Positions 23,768 to 32,312 of a DNA stretch of 38,372 nt are shown here, piece after piece. The notes below the pieces were generated by a model. The model was not told the origin of the DNA and ran no database searches. It was given only the letters and a program-made list of their open reading frames with translations. Each line of letters begins with the position of its first letter. The stretch's first letter is position 1. The translations under genes and the position numbers were made by a program. Where the stretch lies: the NCBI GenBank assembly GCA_946407725.1, contig CAMJPM010000023.1:1-38372 (forward strand), given 5' to 3'. The DNA comes from an uncultured Lachnospiraceae bacterium (GTDB lineage: Bacteria; Bacillota; Clostridia; Lachnospirales; Lachnospiraceae).

Positions 23768-24226
23768 ATGCCTTTAATAGAAGAAATCCTTAGCAATAAA
23801 ATACTGATAACAGGTATCATCGGATGGGCGGTGGCCCAGGTTCTGAAGACCATTATTTTCGCGCTAATAAATAGAAGGCTGGATATCCGGCGTCTCACCG
23901 GGGACGGAGGTATGCCCAGTGCTCATTCCGCTACTGTCACAAGTGTTGCGGTCATGACGGGGCTGCAATGCGGTTTTTCTTCTCCGTATTTTGCCATAGC
24001 AGCGATCCTTGCCATTGTGGTCATGCATGACGCAATGGGAGTGAGGCTGGAAACAGGCAAACAGGCCCAGGTGATAAATGAGATGTTTGAGCTCCTTGAC
24101 AGACTGAGTGAGGAAAGCATAAGCATGGATGTGAAGCTGAAAGAGCTGGTGGGGCACACCCCCATGCAGGTATTGGCAGGGTGTGTTCTGGGAATAGTTG
24201 TGGCGCTGATAGCGGACAGGCTGTAG
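23768..24226 (+). CDS. Divergent PAP2-related membrane protein (DUF212/YuiD)
   Basis: 152 residues with three or four membrane helices. The signature GDGGMPSAHSATVTSVAVM and the later HDAMGVRLETGKQAQVIN match the DUF212 family, a divergent branch of acid phosphatase/vanadium peroxidase-like (PAP2) proteins of unknown substrate. There is no ribosome binding site before the ATG, and a consensus promoter ends 6 bases upstream. The next Met is inside the conserved motif, so a later start would destroy the protein. This supports leaderless translation. A GGDEF protein follows after 9 bases and is probably co-transcribed. Confidence 0.9.
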   Translation: MPLIEEILSNKILITGIIGWAVAQVLKTIIFALINRRLDIRRLTGDGGMPSAHSATVTSVAVMTGLQCGFSSPYFAIAAILAIVVMHDAMGVRLETGKQAQVINEMFELLDRLSEESISMDVKLKELVGHTPMQVLAGCVLGIVVALIADRL

Positions 24227-24235
24227 GAAAAGTGC

Positions 24236-25936
24236 ATGTTATTTGGCTGCAAGCTTAAAAGAAAAGACACATTGAAAATAGCCGGAAGCATTCTTACGGC
24301 TGTTGTTCTTGTGGTTCTTTTTTTCGGAGGTCTTGCCATCCATTTTAATGAGGGTCAGGAATTTGAACTTCCCAGGGGCTGGAAGTTAAGAAGGGGAGAT
24401 AAGATCTTTGAGAACATACCTCTTGAAGATATGTCCGATGTATTTACCGATGTGAAACGCCGGGAAGTGATAAGCATGTCCCATCCTCTGATAGTGGATT
24501 CCCATGATCCCCTTACTTTAAGGGTATATTCCAGACTATCAGCAGTCCGGGTCATGATAGATGACCGGCAGATATACAGCTATGGTTTTGTTGATGTGGC
24601 AAAGCAGCGTATGGTTGGCAGCGGATACCATTTTGTCCTGCTCCCCACCAGCTATTACGGAAAAATGATGAAGATCGAGCTCATAGCTTCCGAGGATGAC
24701 GCTGTTACCGCGGCTCCTGAAATAGTCATTACTCCGGCGGACGAAGCCATATCCATGTTTGCGAAGGAAAGGATTTTCGGTATCTTTTCCGGACTCTTCA
24801 TGATTATTGCCGGGATAGCACTTATCATACTCTCGGTACCGGCCATCTATATGGACAGGAGATTCTATCCTCTGGCCATAATAGGCGTCTTTTCCTGCGC
24901 AGCCGGGATATGGTGTCTTTCCACAATTAAAGCCCTGCAGCTTTTTTCCGGCGATATCACGTTAAACAGCATTATGGAATATCTTTCCCTGTATATAATG
25001 CCCTTTCCGGCTCTTTTCCTAAGCCTTCATTTCAGACGTTCCGCGTCTCCTCTTGGCAGAAAGGTGATAATCTTCGTCACCGTGGTTTCAGGATTGTATT
25101 TCCTTGCAGCTCTTATATTACAGGTCACGGATATTTTAGACGTGACAGAGATAGTAGGGATCTACCATTTGCTGCTGATACCCTATACCACCTGTCTGTT
25201 GTTTGCCGGGAATTCCAAATGGCGCAGGATGAAAGCGGCAGAGCGGCTGTTTCAGGTTGGACTTTACTTTATTTCGGCCATAACGGTACTGGAGGTATCC
25301 GTTTATTATGTGGTAAGCATGGTATACGAGCTCACTGTGAGGATGAACACCATAACGACACCCCTTGCCGTGCTGACACTGGATGTGGTGATGACCATAG
25401 GATTCCTGTTGGAAATATATGACATGCGGTTAAAGGATACGGAGCGAGAACGGCTGCAGAAGCTGGCAAACAGGGATCAGATGACGGGTCTCATGAACAG
25501 GGGCATGTGTGAAAGGCGCTTCACGGAGCTTAAAGAATCCGGAGAGGATTTTGTGATACTCAATATGGATCTGAATGGCTTAAAAGACGTGAATGACCAT
25601 TTCGGACACCTTCAGGGAGACGAATATATACAGGTGTTTGCGGAGGCCGCTTCCAAGGCGCTGGGAGGCAGTGATGATCTTTACAGAGTAGGGGGAGATG
25701 AATTCCTTTATATCACAACAGGTCTTTCCGAAGATGAGGTTTACAGGAAAGCGGCACTTATTAAGAAGCTGGAAAAGATAGTTGAAATGGAGAACAATTT
25801 CCGCTTCTCAATAGATGCGTCCTACGGGATAGCAGGTAGCGCCGAGAGCGGATATACAGATCCGGAGGATGTGTACCGCCTGGCGGACAAGAGAATGTAC
25901 GAAATGAAGAGAAGCCTTAAAAAAGAAAGAAACTGA
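24236..25936 (+). CDS. Membrane-bound diguanylate cyclase (first of two)
   Basis: 566 residues. Order: one N-terminal membrane helix (about 15-37), an extracytoplasmic sensor region (about 38-180), about seven membrane helices (180-400), a short linker helix, and a GGDEF domain (about 410-560). The domain has NMDLNGLKDVNDHFGHLQGD and an intact GGDEF at 486-490, so it should make cyclic di-GMP. The residues where the RxxD inhibitory site would lie read G-S-D-D, so product inhibition at that site is not expected. The layout resembles 7TM-DISM receptors. A paralogue with the same order starts 1 base after its stop. Confidence 0.92.
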   Translation: MLFGCKLKRKDTLKIAGSILTAVVLVVLFFGGLAIHFNEGQEFELPRGWKLRRGDKIFENIPLEDMSDVFTDVKRREVISMSHPLIVDSHDPLTLRVYSRLSAVRVMIDDRQIYSYGFVDVAKQRMVGSGYHFVLLPTSYYGKMMKIELIASEDDAVTAAPEIVITPADEAISMFAKERIFGIFSGLFMIIAGIALIILSVPAIYMDRRFYPLAIIGVFSCAAGIWCLSTIKALQLFSGDITLNSIMEYLSLYIMPFPALFLSLHFRRSASPLGRKVIIFVTVVSGLYFLAALILQVTDILDVTEIVGIYHLLLIPYTTCLLFAGNSKWRRMKAAERLFQVGLYFISAITVLEVSVYYVVSMVYELTVRMNTITTPLAVLTLDVVMTIGFLLEIYDMRLKDTERERLQKLANRDQMTGLMNRGMCERRFTELKESGEDFVILNMDLNGLKDVNDHFGHLQGDEYIQVFAEAASKALGGSDDLYRVGGDEFLYITTGLSEDEVYRKAALIKKLEKIVEMENNFRFSIDASYGIAGSAESGYTDPEDVYRLADKRMYEMKRSLKKERN

Positions 25937-25937
25937 A

Positions 25938-27599
25938 ATGTCGAAACGTCTTTTGAAAGTATGCTATATTCTGGTGTTGCTCCTGGTGGTTCTGATGACA
26001 CTGGGTTTTTTCACACTGATAAAAGGCACCTCCAGGTACAGGGTAACCAGGTTCAACAGAGGCTGGAACGTGGTATTACGGGGTGAAACGTACTATGACG
26101 TGGATCTGGAGAACTTCCGCATACCCGGAGGAATAAAAAAGGGCGAGTTCATTTTTCTCAGTAATTTTCTGCCCTTCAGTATGAATGACGGCAGTGCGGT
26201 AGTCTTTCCGCTGACGCTCTCTACAATATCCGTAGACGTCAAAGGCTCAGCCATATATGGCTACGGATCCGGCGAATACGCAGAGGGCAGTATGGTGGGA
26301 AACGCAGTGCACATCATCCGTGTACCGGACGGCAGTCAGGGCCGGCAGATCAGCATTGTCATAAGAGCTGCGGAGAACAACGCCTTTTCCTATCTGACCG
26401 GAGTGGTCCTTGATGACACAAACTGGGGTTTTATTGATTATCTGAATGACAATATCTATCCCGTGTCCCTGTCCCTTTCCCTTGTTACGGCAGGTCTTAT
26501 AATTCTGGTAATTTCTTTTATCCTTGCGGTAATGGATTATGAGTGGGAAAGGATAAACCAGATAGGGATGCTGTTTTTCATAGTCGGCTGCTGGAATCTC
26601 TGCGAGACCAATGCGGTTCAGCTGTTTTCCCTGAATTTCAAATATAATACCTACTGCAGGTATTTTTTCGGGATAATCTCTATACTTCCTATTCTCAGGA
26701 TCATTTCCGGCGGTCACAGCGACAAGACAAAAGGGGAGGTGATCGCCCAGAAAGCGGTCTTTTACCTGAACCAGTTCATTATCTTTGCTGTGGTGGCACT
26801 GACACTGCTTAATAAAATTCATATTTGTGTTGCCTCAAAGTTTTTCCAGATAACGGGTCTGACCAGTATAATCATAGTGGCCGTCATTGAATGGAGAAGA
26901 CATAAGGATAAGCGAAACGGAGCCAATGCCAGATTCAGGGAATTTCTGGTATGCTTTTTCTTTATCATAATGGAAATCGTACGGTATATCCTGAATGACC
27001 AGATAAATTTCCGTTTCTCCGTTCTGAGACATTCCTTCCTTCTCTATGGATCAGTATTCCTGGTAATGATGATGATGGCCTCATATATCTACGAGCTGTA
27101 TGATGCATATCTGAAACGTGCGGAAGAAAAGACCCTTAAGAAGCTGGCGTATACCGACGGTCTTACAGGACTCTTAAACAGAGCCTTCTGTAAGGATAAA
27201 ATGGAAGAACTGGATAAATCGGACAGGGATTATCATATGATAAGCTTTGACGTGGATGGACTGAAGAAAATAAATGACAGCCGCGGACATTCGGAGGGAG
27301 ACAGGCTGCTCATCACCTTTGCGGATCTCCTCTCACGCTGTTTCTCTGATGTGGCAGATGTCATAAGACCCGGAGGGGATGAATTTCTCGTGATCTCAGA
27401 TGAAGCAGGGCGTCAGGAGCTCATCCGCCGGCTGCAGTGGCTGAAAAGCATGGAGAAAGGGGCGGGAAGATCCCTGGAATTTCCGGTACACGCCGCATAC
27501 GGCTTAGCAGGCAGGGATGAGGTACAGGGTCATACCACAGAGGAGGTATATTATCTGGCAGACCAGCGGATGTACCAGATGAAGTCCCGGAACAGGTGA
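25938..27599 (+). CDS. Membrane-bound diguanylate cyclase (second, paralogous)
   Basis: 553 residues with the same domain order as its neighbour: N-terminal helix, extracytoplasmic region (RGWNVVLRGETYYDVDLENF is similar to the neighbour's PRGWKLRRGDKIFENIPLED), about seven membrane helices, and GGDEF at 479-483 after FDVDGLKKINDSRGHSEGD. No RxxD inhibitory site is present. The ATG lies 1 base after the previous stop, so translation is coupled. The pair looks like an old tandem duplication that has diverged strongly in the sensor and membrane parts and may act as a heterodimer or sense two ligands. No EAL or PilZ partner is in the window. Confidence 0.92.
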   Translation: MSKRLLKVCYILVLLLVVLMTLGFFTLIKGTSRYRVTRFNRGWNVVLRGETYYDVDLENFRIPGGIKKGEFIFLSNFLPFSMNDGSAVVFPLTLSTISVDVKGSAIYGYGSGEYAEGSMVGNAVHIIRVPDGSQGRQISIVIRAAENNAFSYLTGVVLDDTNWGFIDYLNDNIYPVSLSLSLVTAGLIILVISFILAVMDYEWERINQIGMLFFIVGCWNLCETNAVQLFSLNFKYNTYCRYFFGIISILPILRIISGGHSDKTKGEVIAQKAVFYLNQFIIFAVVALTLLNKIHICVASKFFQITGLTSIIIVAVIEWRRHKDKRNGANARFREFLVCFFFIIMEIVRYILNDQINFRFSVLRHSFLLYGSVFLVMMMMASYIYELYDAYLKRAEEKTLKKLAYTDGLTGLLNRAFCKDKMEELDKSDRDYHMISFDVDGLKKINDSRGHSEGDRLLITFADLLSRCFSDVADVIRPGGDEFLVISDEAGRQELIRRLQWLKSMEKGAGRSLEFPVHAAYGLAGRDEVQGHTTEEVYYLADQRMYQMKSRNR

Positions 27600-27640
27600 A
27601 TAGTAACCTACTATTGACTTTTTTATGTAATTGAACGAAA

Positions 27641-28534
27641 ATGTATACAATCATGAACAAAAAACAGTATACAATCGGACAGGCTCATGCCAAGATCAAT
27701 CTGGGACTGGACATCGTGGGAAAGCGGGATGACGGTTATCACCTCCTTAAGATGGTGATGCAGACCCTGGAACTCCACGATATTATAACGGTAAGTATAG
27801 AAGACCCGGAATACGGAATAAAGACGGTAACAGACAGCGGGGCGGTACCGGATGATGAGCATAATCTGGCATACAGGGCGGCCCACCTTTTGAAGGAAAG
27901 ATACGATATAAAAGAGGGCATTAAGATAGAGATAGAGAAGCATATTCCTGTATCTGCAGGGCTGGCCGGAGGCAGCAGTGATGCGGCAGCGGTGATGCGT
28001 TCAATAAACAGCCTTTTTTCCCTTGGACTTGGTAGGGAAGAATTAAAGCGCCTCGGTGTGACATTGGGAGCAGATGTTCCCTATTGTTTAGAAGGGGGCA
28101 CCATGCTGTCTGAAGGGATCGGTGAACTGCTGACCCCGGTGATACCGGGATTTAAGGATTGCGGTGTTCTGCTTATCAAGCCGGACAAGGGGATCTCTAC
28201 CGCGGAAGCCTACGGGGACTACGATAAAAACGAAGATAACGTCCACCCGGATATTGAAGCCATCATATCAGCCATAGAGAAGGGAAATATTGCGCTTCTC
28301 GGGCGGCTGTTAGGGAATGTACTGGAAAAGACGGCACTGAAAAAGGTGCCGGAAATTTCAGAGATAAAGGATTTTCTGCTTAAAAAGCGCCTCCGCGGAG
28401 TGCTTATGAGCGGAAGCGGACCTACGGTTTTTGCCCTGGATGAGGACAGGGAGCTGCTGAAGAGCACGGCAGAAGAGGGAAAAAAAGTATTTCCCGGGTT
28501 TGACGTGATACTTACGGAGGTTTACAGTACATGA
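27641..28534 (+). CDS. ispE: 4-diphosphocytidyl-2-C-methyl-D-erythritol kinase
   Basis: 297 residues (293 if the second ATG at 27653 is used). A GHMP kinase that phosphorylates CDP-methylerythritol in the non-mevalonate isoprenoid pathway. Signatures: QAHAKINLGLDIVGKRDDGY, the ATP-binding PVSAGLAGGSSDAAAVM, and LMSGSGPTVFAL near the C-terminus. Neither candidate start has a ribosome binding site. A possible TTGACT-17-GAAAAT promoter (27614-27642) would start transcription near 27649, only 4 bases before the second ATG, hinting at a very short leader. The 3' end overlaps the GntR gene by 4 bases. Confidence 0.95.
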   Translation: MYTIMNKKQYTIGQAHAKINLGLDIVGKRDDGYHLLKMVMQTLELHDIITVSIEDPEYGIKTVTDSGAVPDDEHNLAYRAAHLLKERYDIKEGIKIEIEKHIPVSAGLAGGSSDAAAVMRSINSLFSLGLGREELKRLGVTLGADVPYCLEGGTMLSEGIGELLTPVIPGFKDCGVLLIKPDKGISTAEAYGDYDKNEDNVHPDIEAIISAIEKGNIALLGRLLGNVLEKTALKKVPEISEIKDFLLKKRLRGVLMSGSGPTVFALDEDRELLKSTAEEGKKVFPGFDVILTEVYST

Positions 28535-29235
28535 GTTTACCATCATATCTTGATACGGCAAATGATGCCTTTCTTCCGTTAAGGGATACGGTTTTTAATC
28601 AGCTGAGACTGCAGATACTTCATGGGGAATTAAAGCCGGGGGAGAGGCTTATGGAGGTTTCGCTGGCGGAGAAGCTGGGGGTTTCAAGGACCCCTGTCAG
28701 GGAAGCCATAAGGATGCTGGAACAGGAAGGTCTGGCGGTGCTGCTGCCGAGAAGAGGCGCACATGTGGCCAGTATTGACAATAAACAGTTGGAGGACATG
28801 CTGGAGGCCAGGCGTACCCTGGAGGCTTTCACTGTGAATGCAGCCTGCGGGCGAATCACAAAGGAGCAGCTGCAGGAGCTTCGGGAGCACAACCGGAACT
28901 TCAGGGATGCGGTAAGGAGCGGGGATACGGTTACTATGGCGGATATGGATTTTGTATTCCATGAAGCTATCGCAAAGGCGGCCGGAAACGCAAGGATAAT
29001 GGACATACTCCAGCATCTGAGGGAACAGCTTTTCCGGTATCAGTATGAGTATTTAAAGGATGCAAGGGATCATGAGCATCTGGTGGAGGAGCATGAAGCA
29101 ATATGCCTGGCTTTTGAAAACGGGGAAAACAATACGGCTGTGGAGCTTATTAAGCTCCATATCGACGACCAGGAGCTGGGTATTTATTACCAGCTGGAAA
29201 AAGAGAACAAAACCCGGAAGAAAAAGAAGGCTTGA
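28531..29235 (+). CDS. GntR-family transcriptional regulator (FCD domain)
   Basis: 234 residues. The N-terminal winged helix-turn-helix (about 15-85) has GELKPGERLMEVSLAEKLGV followed by SRTPVREAIRMLEQEGL. The C-terminal FCD ligand domain has an Asp/His metal-binding pattern (DMDFVFHEAIAKAAGN; EHEAICLAFENG). Such regulators respond to organic acids or sugars. The target is unknown here. GGAGG precedes the ATG, and the gene overlaps ispE by 4 bases. A basic KKKKA tail ends the protein. Confidence 0.92.
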   Translation: MSLPSYLDTANDAFLPLRDTVFNQLRLQILHGELKPGERLMEVSLAEKLGVSRTPVREAIRMLEQEGLAVLLPRRGAHVASIDNKQLEDMLEARRTLEAFTVNAACGRITKEQLQELREHNRNFRDAVRSGDTVTMADMDFVFHEAIAKAAGNARIMDILQHLREQLFRYQYEYLKDARDHEHLVEEHEAICLAFENGENNTAVELIKLHIDDQELGIYYQLEKENKTRKKKKA

Positions 29236-29253
29236 AGCTGTGGGTGACTGATT

Positions 29254-29676
29254 ATGAAGAAAGATGTTTTGGTGGCGATCAAGGGATTGCAGATAGATGA
29301 AAGCAGTGATGAGGATGCGGTTGAGATCCTGGTCAACGGGAAATACAACGCGAAGGACGGCCGGCATTTTCTGAGGTTTGAACAGTACGAAGAAGACGGC
29401 ACCCCGACAAAGAATATCCTTGCTTTTGATGAAAAGGCGATGGAGCTAACCCGGAGAGGCGGAACCCAGCTCCATATGACTTTTATGGACAAGGAAAAGA
29501 CCCTGACCAGCTATGTGACCCCTTTTGGGGCCCTGATGGTGGGGGTGAATACTGACAGGATCAGCGTGGAAGAAAGTGATGACAGGATACACGCGGAGGT
29601 GGACTACGGTCTGGAATTCAATTATGAATTTGTGGCAGACTGCCAGCTTTCGCTTGATATAACCCCAAGGAGGTAG
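29254..29676 (+). CDS. DUF1934 (YwiB-like) protein
   Basis: 140 residues, a small beta-barrel protein of the lipocalin-like DUF1934 group. Typical parts are the N-terminal VLVAIKGLQ, NILAFDEKAMELTRRGG, MTFMDKEKTLTSYVTPFGAL and the C-terminal VDYGLEFNYEF. Function is not established. It lies between a GntR regulator and galU, 4 bases before the galU start. Confidence 0.88.
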   Translation: MKKDVLVAIKGLQIDESSDEDAVEILVNGKYNAKDGRHFLRFEQYEEDGTPTKNILAFDEKAMELTRRGGTQLHMTFMDKEKTLTSYVTPFGALMVGVNTDRISVEESDDRIHAEVDYGLEFNYEFVADCQLSLDITPRR

Positions 29677-29680
29677 GATT

Positions 29681-30571
29681 TTGAAGGTAAGAAAAGCAGT
29701 CATTCCCGCAGCGGGACTTGGAACCAGATTTTTGCCGGCTACAAAGGCACAGCCCAAGGAAATGCTCCCAATAGTGGACAAGCCCACGATACAGTATATC
29801 GTTGAAGAGGCGGCAGCAGCCGGAATAGAAGACATAATCGTTGTGACCGGGAGAAACAAGCGTTCCATAGAGGATCATTTTGACAGATCCATAGAGCTGG
29901 AGATGGAGCTGGAAAAGGACGGCAAGGATGATATGCTGGAAATGGTCAAGGAGATCCCCGGTATAGCAAACATCCATTTTATCCGGCAGAAACAGCCTCT
30001 GGGACTGGGACATGCGGTGCTCACAGCCAGTCATTTCATTGGAAATGAGCCCTTTGCGGTGCTACTCGGGGATGACGTGGTCATATCGAGAAAGCCCTGC
30101 CTGCAGCAGATGATAGAGGTGTTTGATGAATACCAGACCTCTATCGTGGGAGTGCAGAAGGTCAGTGATGATATGGTACATAAATACGGCATAGTGGACG
30201 GAAAACCGGTGGATGACGGCGTTTATAAGGTTAAGGGGCTGGTGGAGAAGCCCTCCCTCGAGGAAGCGCCAAGCAATATAGCGATCCTTGGCCGTTATAT
30301 CCTTACGCCCGATATCTTCAGGTTTCTTGAGACCCAGGAAAAGGGCGCAGGGGGCGAAATACAGCTTACGGACGCCATGAAGAGGCTTGCCTCGGAACAG
30401 GCCATGTATGCCTATATATTTAAGGGACACAGGTATGACGTGGGTTCAAAGGCCGGATTCCTTCAGGCGAATATCGAATTTGCCCTGAGGAACCCCGAGA
30501 TACGGGATGAGCTTAAGGAGTATCTGAACGAGCTCTATGACAACATGGAAGAAATGCTGGATTATGATTGA
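29681..30571 (+). CDS. galU: UTP-glucose-1-phosphate uridylyltransferase
   Basis: 296 residues, usual length. It makes UDP-glucose for polysaccharides and glycolipids. The signature is AAGLGTRFLPATKAQPKEML followed by PIVDKPTIQYIVEEA; later motifs include LGLGHAVL, LLGDDVV, GLVEKP and GHRYDVGSKAGFLQAN. The start is TTG, chosen because AAGGAGG lies 6 bases before it and it gives the conserved MKVRKAVIPAAG. Its product feeds ugd at 13142. Confidence 0.97.
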   Translation: MKVRKAVIPAAGLGTRFLPATKAQPKEMLPIVDKPTIQYIVEEAAAAGIEDIIVVTGRNKRSIEDHFDRSIELEMELEKDGKDDMLEMVKEIPGIANIHFIRQKQPLGLGHAVLTASHFIGNEPFAVLLGDDVVISRKPCLQQMIEVFDEYQTSIVGVQKVSDDMVHKYGIVDGKPVDDGVYKVKGLVEKPSLEEAPSNIAILGRYILTPDIFRFLETQEKGAGGEIQLTDAMKRLASEQAMYAYIFKGHRYDVGSKAGFLQANIEFALRNPEIRDELKEYLNELYDNMEEMLDYD

Positions 30572-30588
30572 AAGGACGTAAACGATAG

Positions 30589-31065
30589 ATGAACACAGTT
30601 ACCATAGTACTTATCGTGATACTGGCTGTGCTCGCCATTATTCTCGTAGCACTTATCTTCCTCGGGAAAAGGGCGGAGAAAAAACAGGCGGAGCAGCAGG
30701 CAGCGATGGATGCGGTAAAACAGACGGTATCCATGCTGATAATCGACAAGAAAAAAATGAAGATAAAGGATGCCGGATTTCCTGACATGGTCCTGCAGCA
30801 GACGCCCTGGTACCTGAGGGCTACGAGAGTGCCTGTCATAAAGGCAAAGGTGGGACCGCAGATCATGACCTTTATTGCGGACATATCCGTATTTGATATA
30901 GCTCCGGTGAAAAAAGAAGTAAAGGCCACCGTAAGCGGCCTGTATATAACGGAAATGAAGGGGATAAGGGGTTCCATAGCACCGGCACCGCCGAAGAAGA
31001 AGTCTAAATTTGCCCAGTGGCGGGACAATCTGCAGGCAAAGGCCGGCGCAAAGCCTTTAAAATAA
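30589..31065 (+). CDS. Small single-pass membrane protein of unknown function
   Basis: 158 residues. One strong N-terminal membrane helix (about 4-25, IVLIVILAVLAIILVALIFL) is followed by a Lys/Gln-rich helix and a compact beta-like domain (IIDKKKMKIKDAGFPDMVLQ, TPWYLRATRVPVIKAKVGPQ). The tail is basic and Pro-rich (PAPPKKKSKFAQW). The soluble part probably faces the cytoplasm, following the positive-inside rule. It sits between galU and a lipoprotein foldase. I do not recognise the family. Confidence 0.82.
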   Translation: MNTVTIVLIVILAVLAIILVALIFLGKRAEKKQAEQQAAMDAVKQTVSMLIIDKKKMKIKDAGFPDMVLQQTPWYLRATRVPVIKAKVGPQIMTFIADISVFDIAPVKKEVKATVSGLYITEMKGIRGSIAPAPPKKKSKFAQWRDNLQAKAGAKPLK

Positions 31066-31101
31066 CAGAGGCTTAAAGGAGAGCCCGGAAAAGAGGAGTT
31101 T

Positions 31102-32241
31102 ATGAAAAAATCAATGGTTTTGGCAGCTTTGTTCGCTGTTATTCTGGTGTTTACAGGCTGCGCAGGGAAGGACGGCAAGTCCGGAGGTAACGGCAGTGAC
31201 GGAGAAAAGAGTGAGAGCAGCAGCTCCGGGGAAGAGGATCTGGATCTTGCAAAATATGTGACACTGGGGGAATACAAGGGCTTAAGCGTAAAGCTTAATG
31301 ACACCAATGTGACCGATGAGGAGCTTAAGGAAGCGGAGGAGGACGCTCTGGCATCACGCACCACACAGAAGGAAGTGACAGGAAGACCGGTTCAGAACGG
31401 GGATGTTGTAAATATCGACTACGAAGGAAAGAAGGACGGTGTGGCGTTTCAGGGCGGAACGGCAGCGGGACGTGATCTGGAGATCGGCAGCCACAGTTTT
31501 ATCGACGGTTTTGAGGACGGACTTATCGGGGCTGAGATAGGAGAGACCAGGGAATTAAACCTCACCTTCCCTGAGCAGTATCATTCTGAAGAACTGGCGG
31601 GGCAGGATGTGGTGTTTACGGTTACCGTGAACTCCATAAAGGAAAACGTAGTGCCCGATCTTACTGATGAACTGGCCCATGAGCTGGACAGCAATGTCAA
31701 TACCGTAGCAGAGTACAGGACGAAACTGAAGGAGGATATCTCAAAGAGTAAAGGGATATCCGCCAGAAGCCAGGCATATGGAGAGCTTCTGCAGGCTGCC
31801 CAGAACAATGCGGTCATAAGCTCAGGAGAGGATCTTCCGAAGTGGCTTATCGAGGAAAATAAAAAATCCCAGAAGGAAAGCTTTGAAAAGAGCCTGCAGA
31901 TGTACGGCATGGATCTTTCCACCTATCTTACCCAGCAGGGCATGACGGAAAAAGACTTTGACGATACACTGGAGGCCTATGCGATGACCATTGCGGAGCA
32001 GCAGCTTCTTATCAGGGCGCTGGCAGAAGCGGAAAACATCACTGTTACCGATAAGGATATAGAAGCCCAATACGAGGAGGATGCCGCCACCTACGGATAT
32101 TCCAGCGGACAGGAATTTAAGAGTTCCGTAGAGGAGCAGGGCGCGCAGGATACTTTTAAGGAGGCAGTGCTCACCCGTAAGGTAGAAGAGATGCTCTTTG
32201 GTTATGCAAAGGTAGAAAATCCTGAGATGATCAACTGGTAG
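31102..32241 (+). CDS. Trigger-factor-like FKBP peptidyl-prolyl isomerase lipoprotein
   Basis: 379 residues. Signal peptide with lipobox VFTGC (Cys20), then a Gly/Ser/Glu-rich linker. It continues as an FKBP-type domain (about 85-175: GDVVNIDYEGKKDGVAFQGG, IDGFEDGLIGAEIGETR, FTVTVNSIKE) and a helical trigger-factor C-terminal-like chaperone domain (about 180-370). The ribosome-binding N-domain of true trigger factor is absent and replaced by the lipid anchor. The likely role is to fold or hold secreted proteins at the outer face of the membrane, comparable to PrsA. The ribosome binding site is GAGGAG. Neighbours include exported and surface proteins that could be clients. Confidence 0.92.
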   Translation: MKKSMVLAALFAVILVFTGCAGKDGKSGGNGSDGEKSESSSSGEEDLDLAKYVTLGEYKGLSVKLNDTNVTDEELKEAEEDALASRTTQKEVTGRPVQNGDVVNIDYEGKKDGVAFQGGTAAGRDLEIGSHSFIDGFEDGLIGAEIGETRELNLTFPEQYHSEELAGQDVVFTVTVNSIKENVVPDLTDELAHELDSNVNTVAEYRTKLKEDISKSKGISARSQAYGELLQAAQNNAVISSGEDLPKWLIEENKKSQKESFEKSLQMYGMDLSTYLTQQGMTEKDFDDTLEAYAMTIAEQQLLIRALAEAENITVTDKDIEAQYEEDAATYGYSSGQEFKSSVEEQGAQDTFKEAVLTRKVEEMLFGYAKVENPEMINW

Positions 32242-32312
32242 CCGATTATATACTATATTATCCCGAGTGAAGCTGAGGGATCTTATAACGGTATTTAGAG
32301 AAGGAGAATATT

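Noticed and set aside
24140..24235. Cyclic di-GMP riboswitch near the GGDEF genes
   Set aside because: The region is coding for the DUF212 protein and shows none of the conserved riboswitch sequence.
30513..31364. 283-codon minus-strand frame
   Set aside because: It is antisense to galU, the membrane protein and the lipoprotein gene, all well supported; Ser/Phe-rich composition is typical of a shadow frame.
32242..32312. T-box upstream of asnS
   Set aside because: The 71-bp leader is too short and lacks the T-box sequence and specifier stem.
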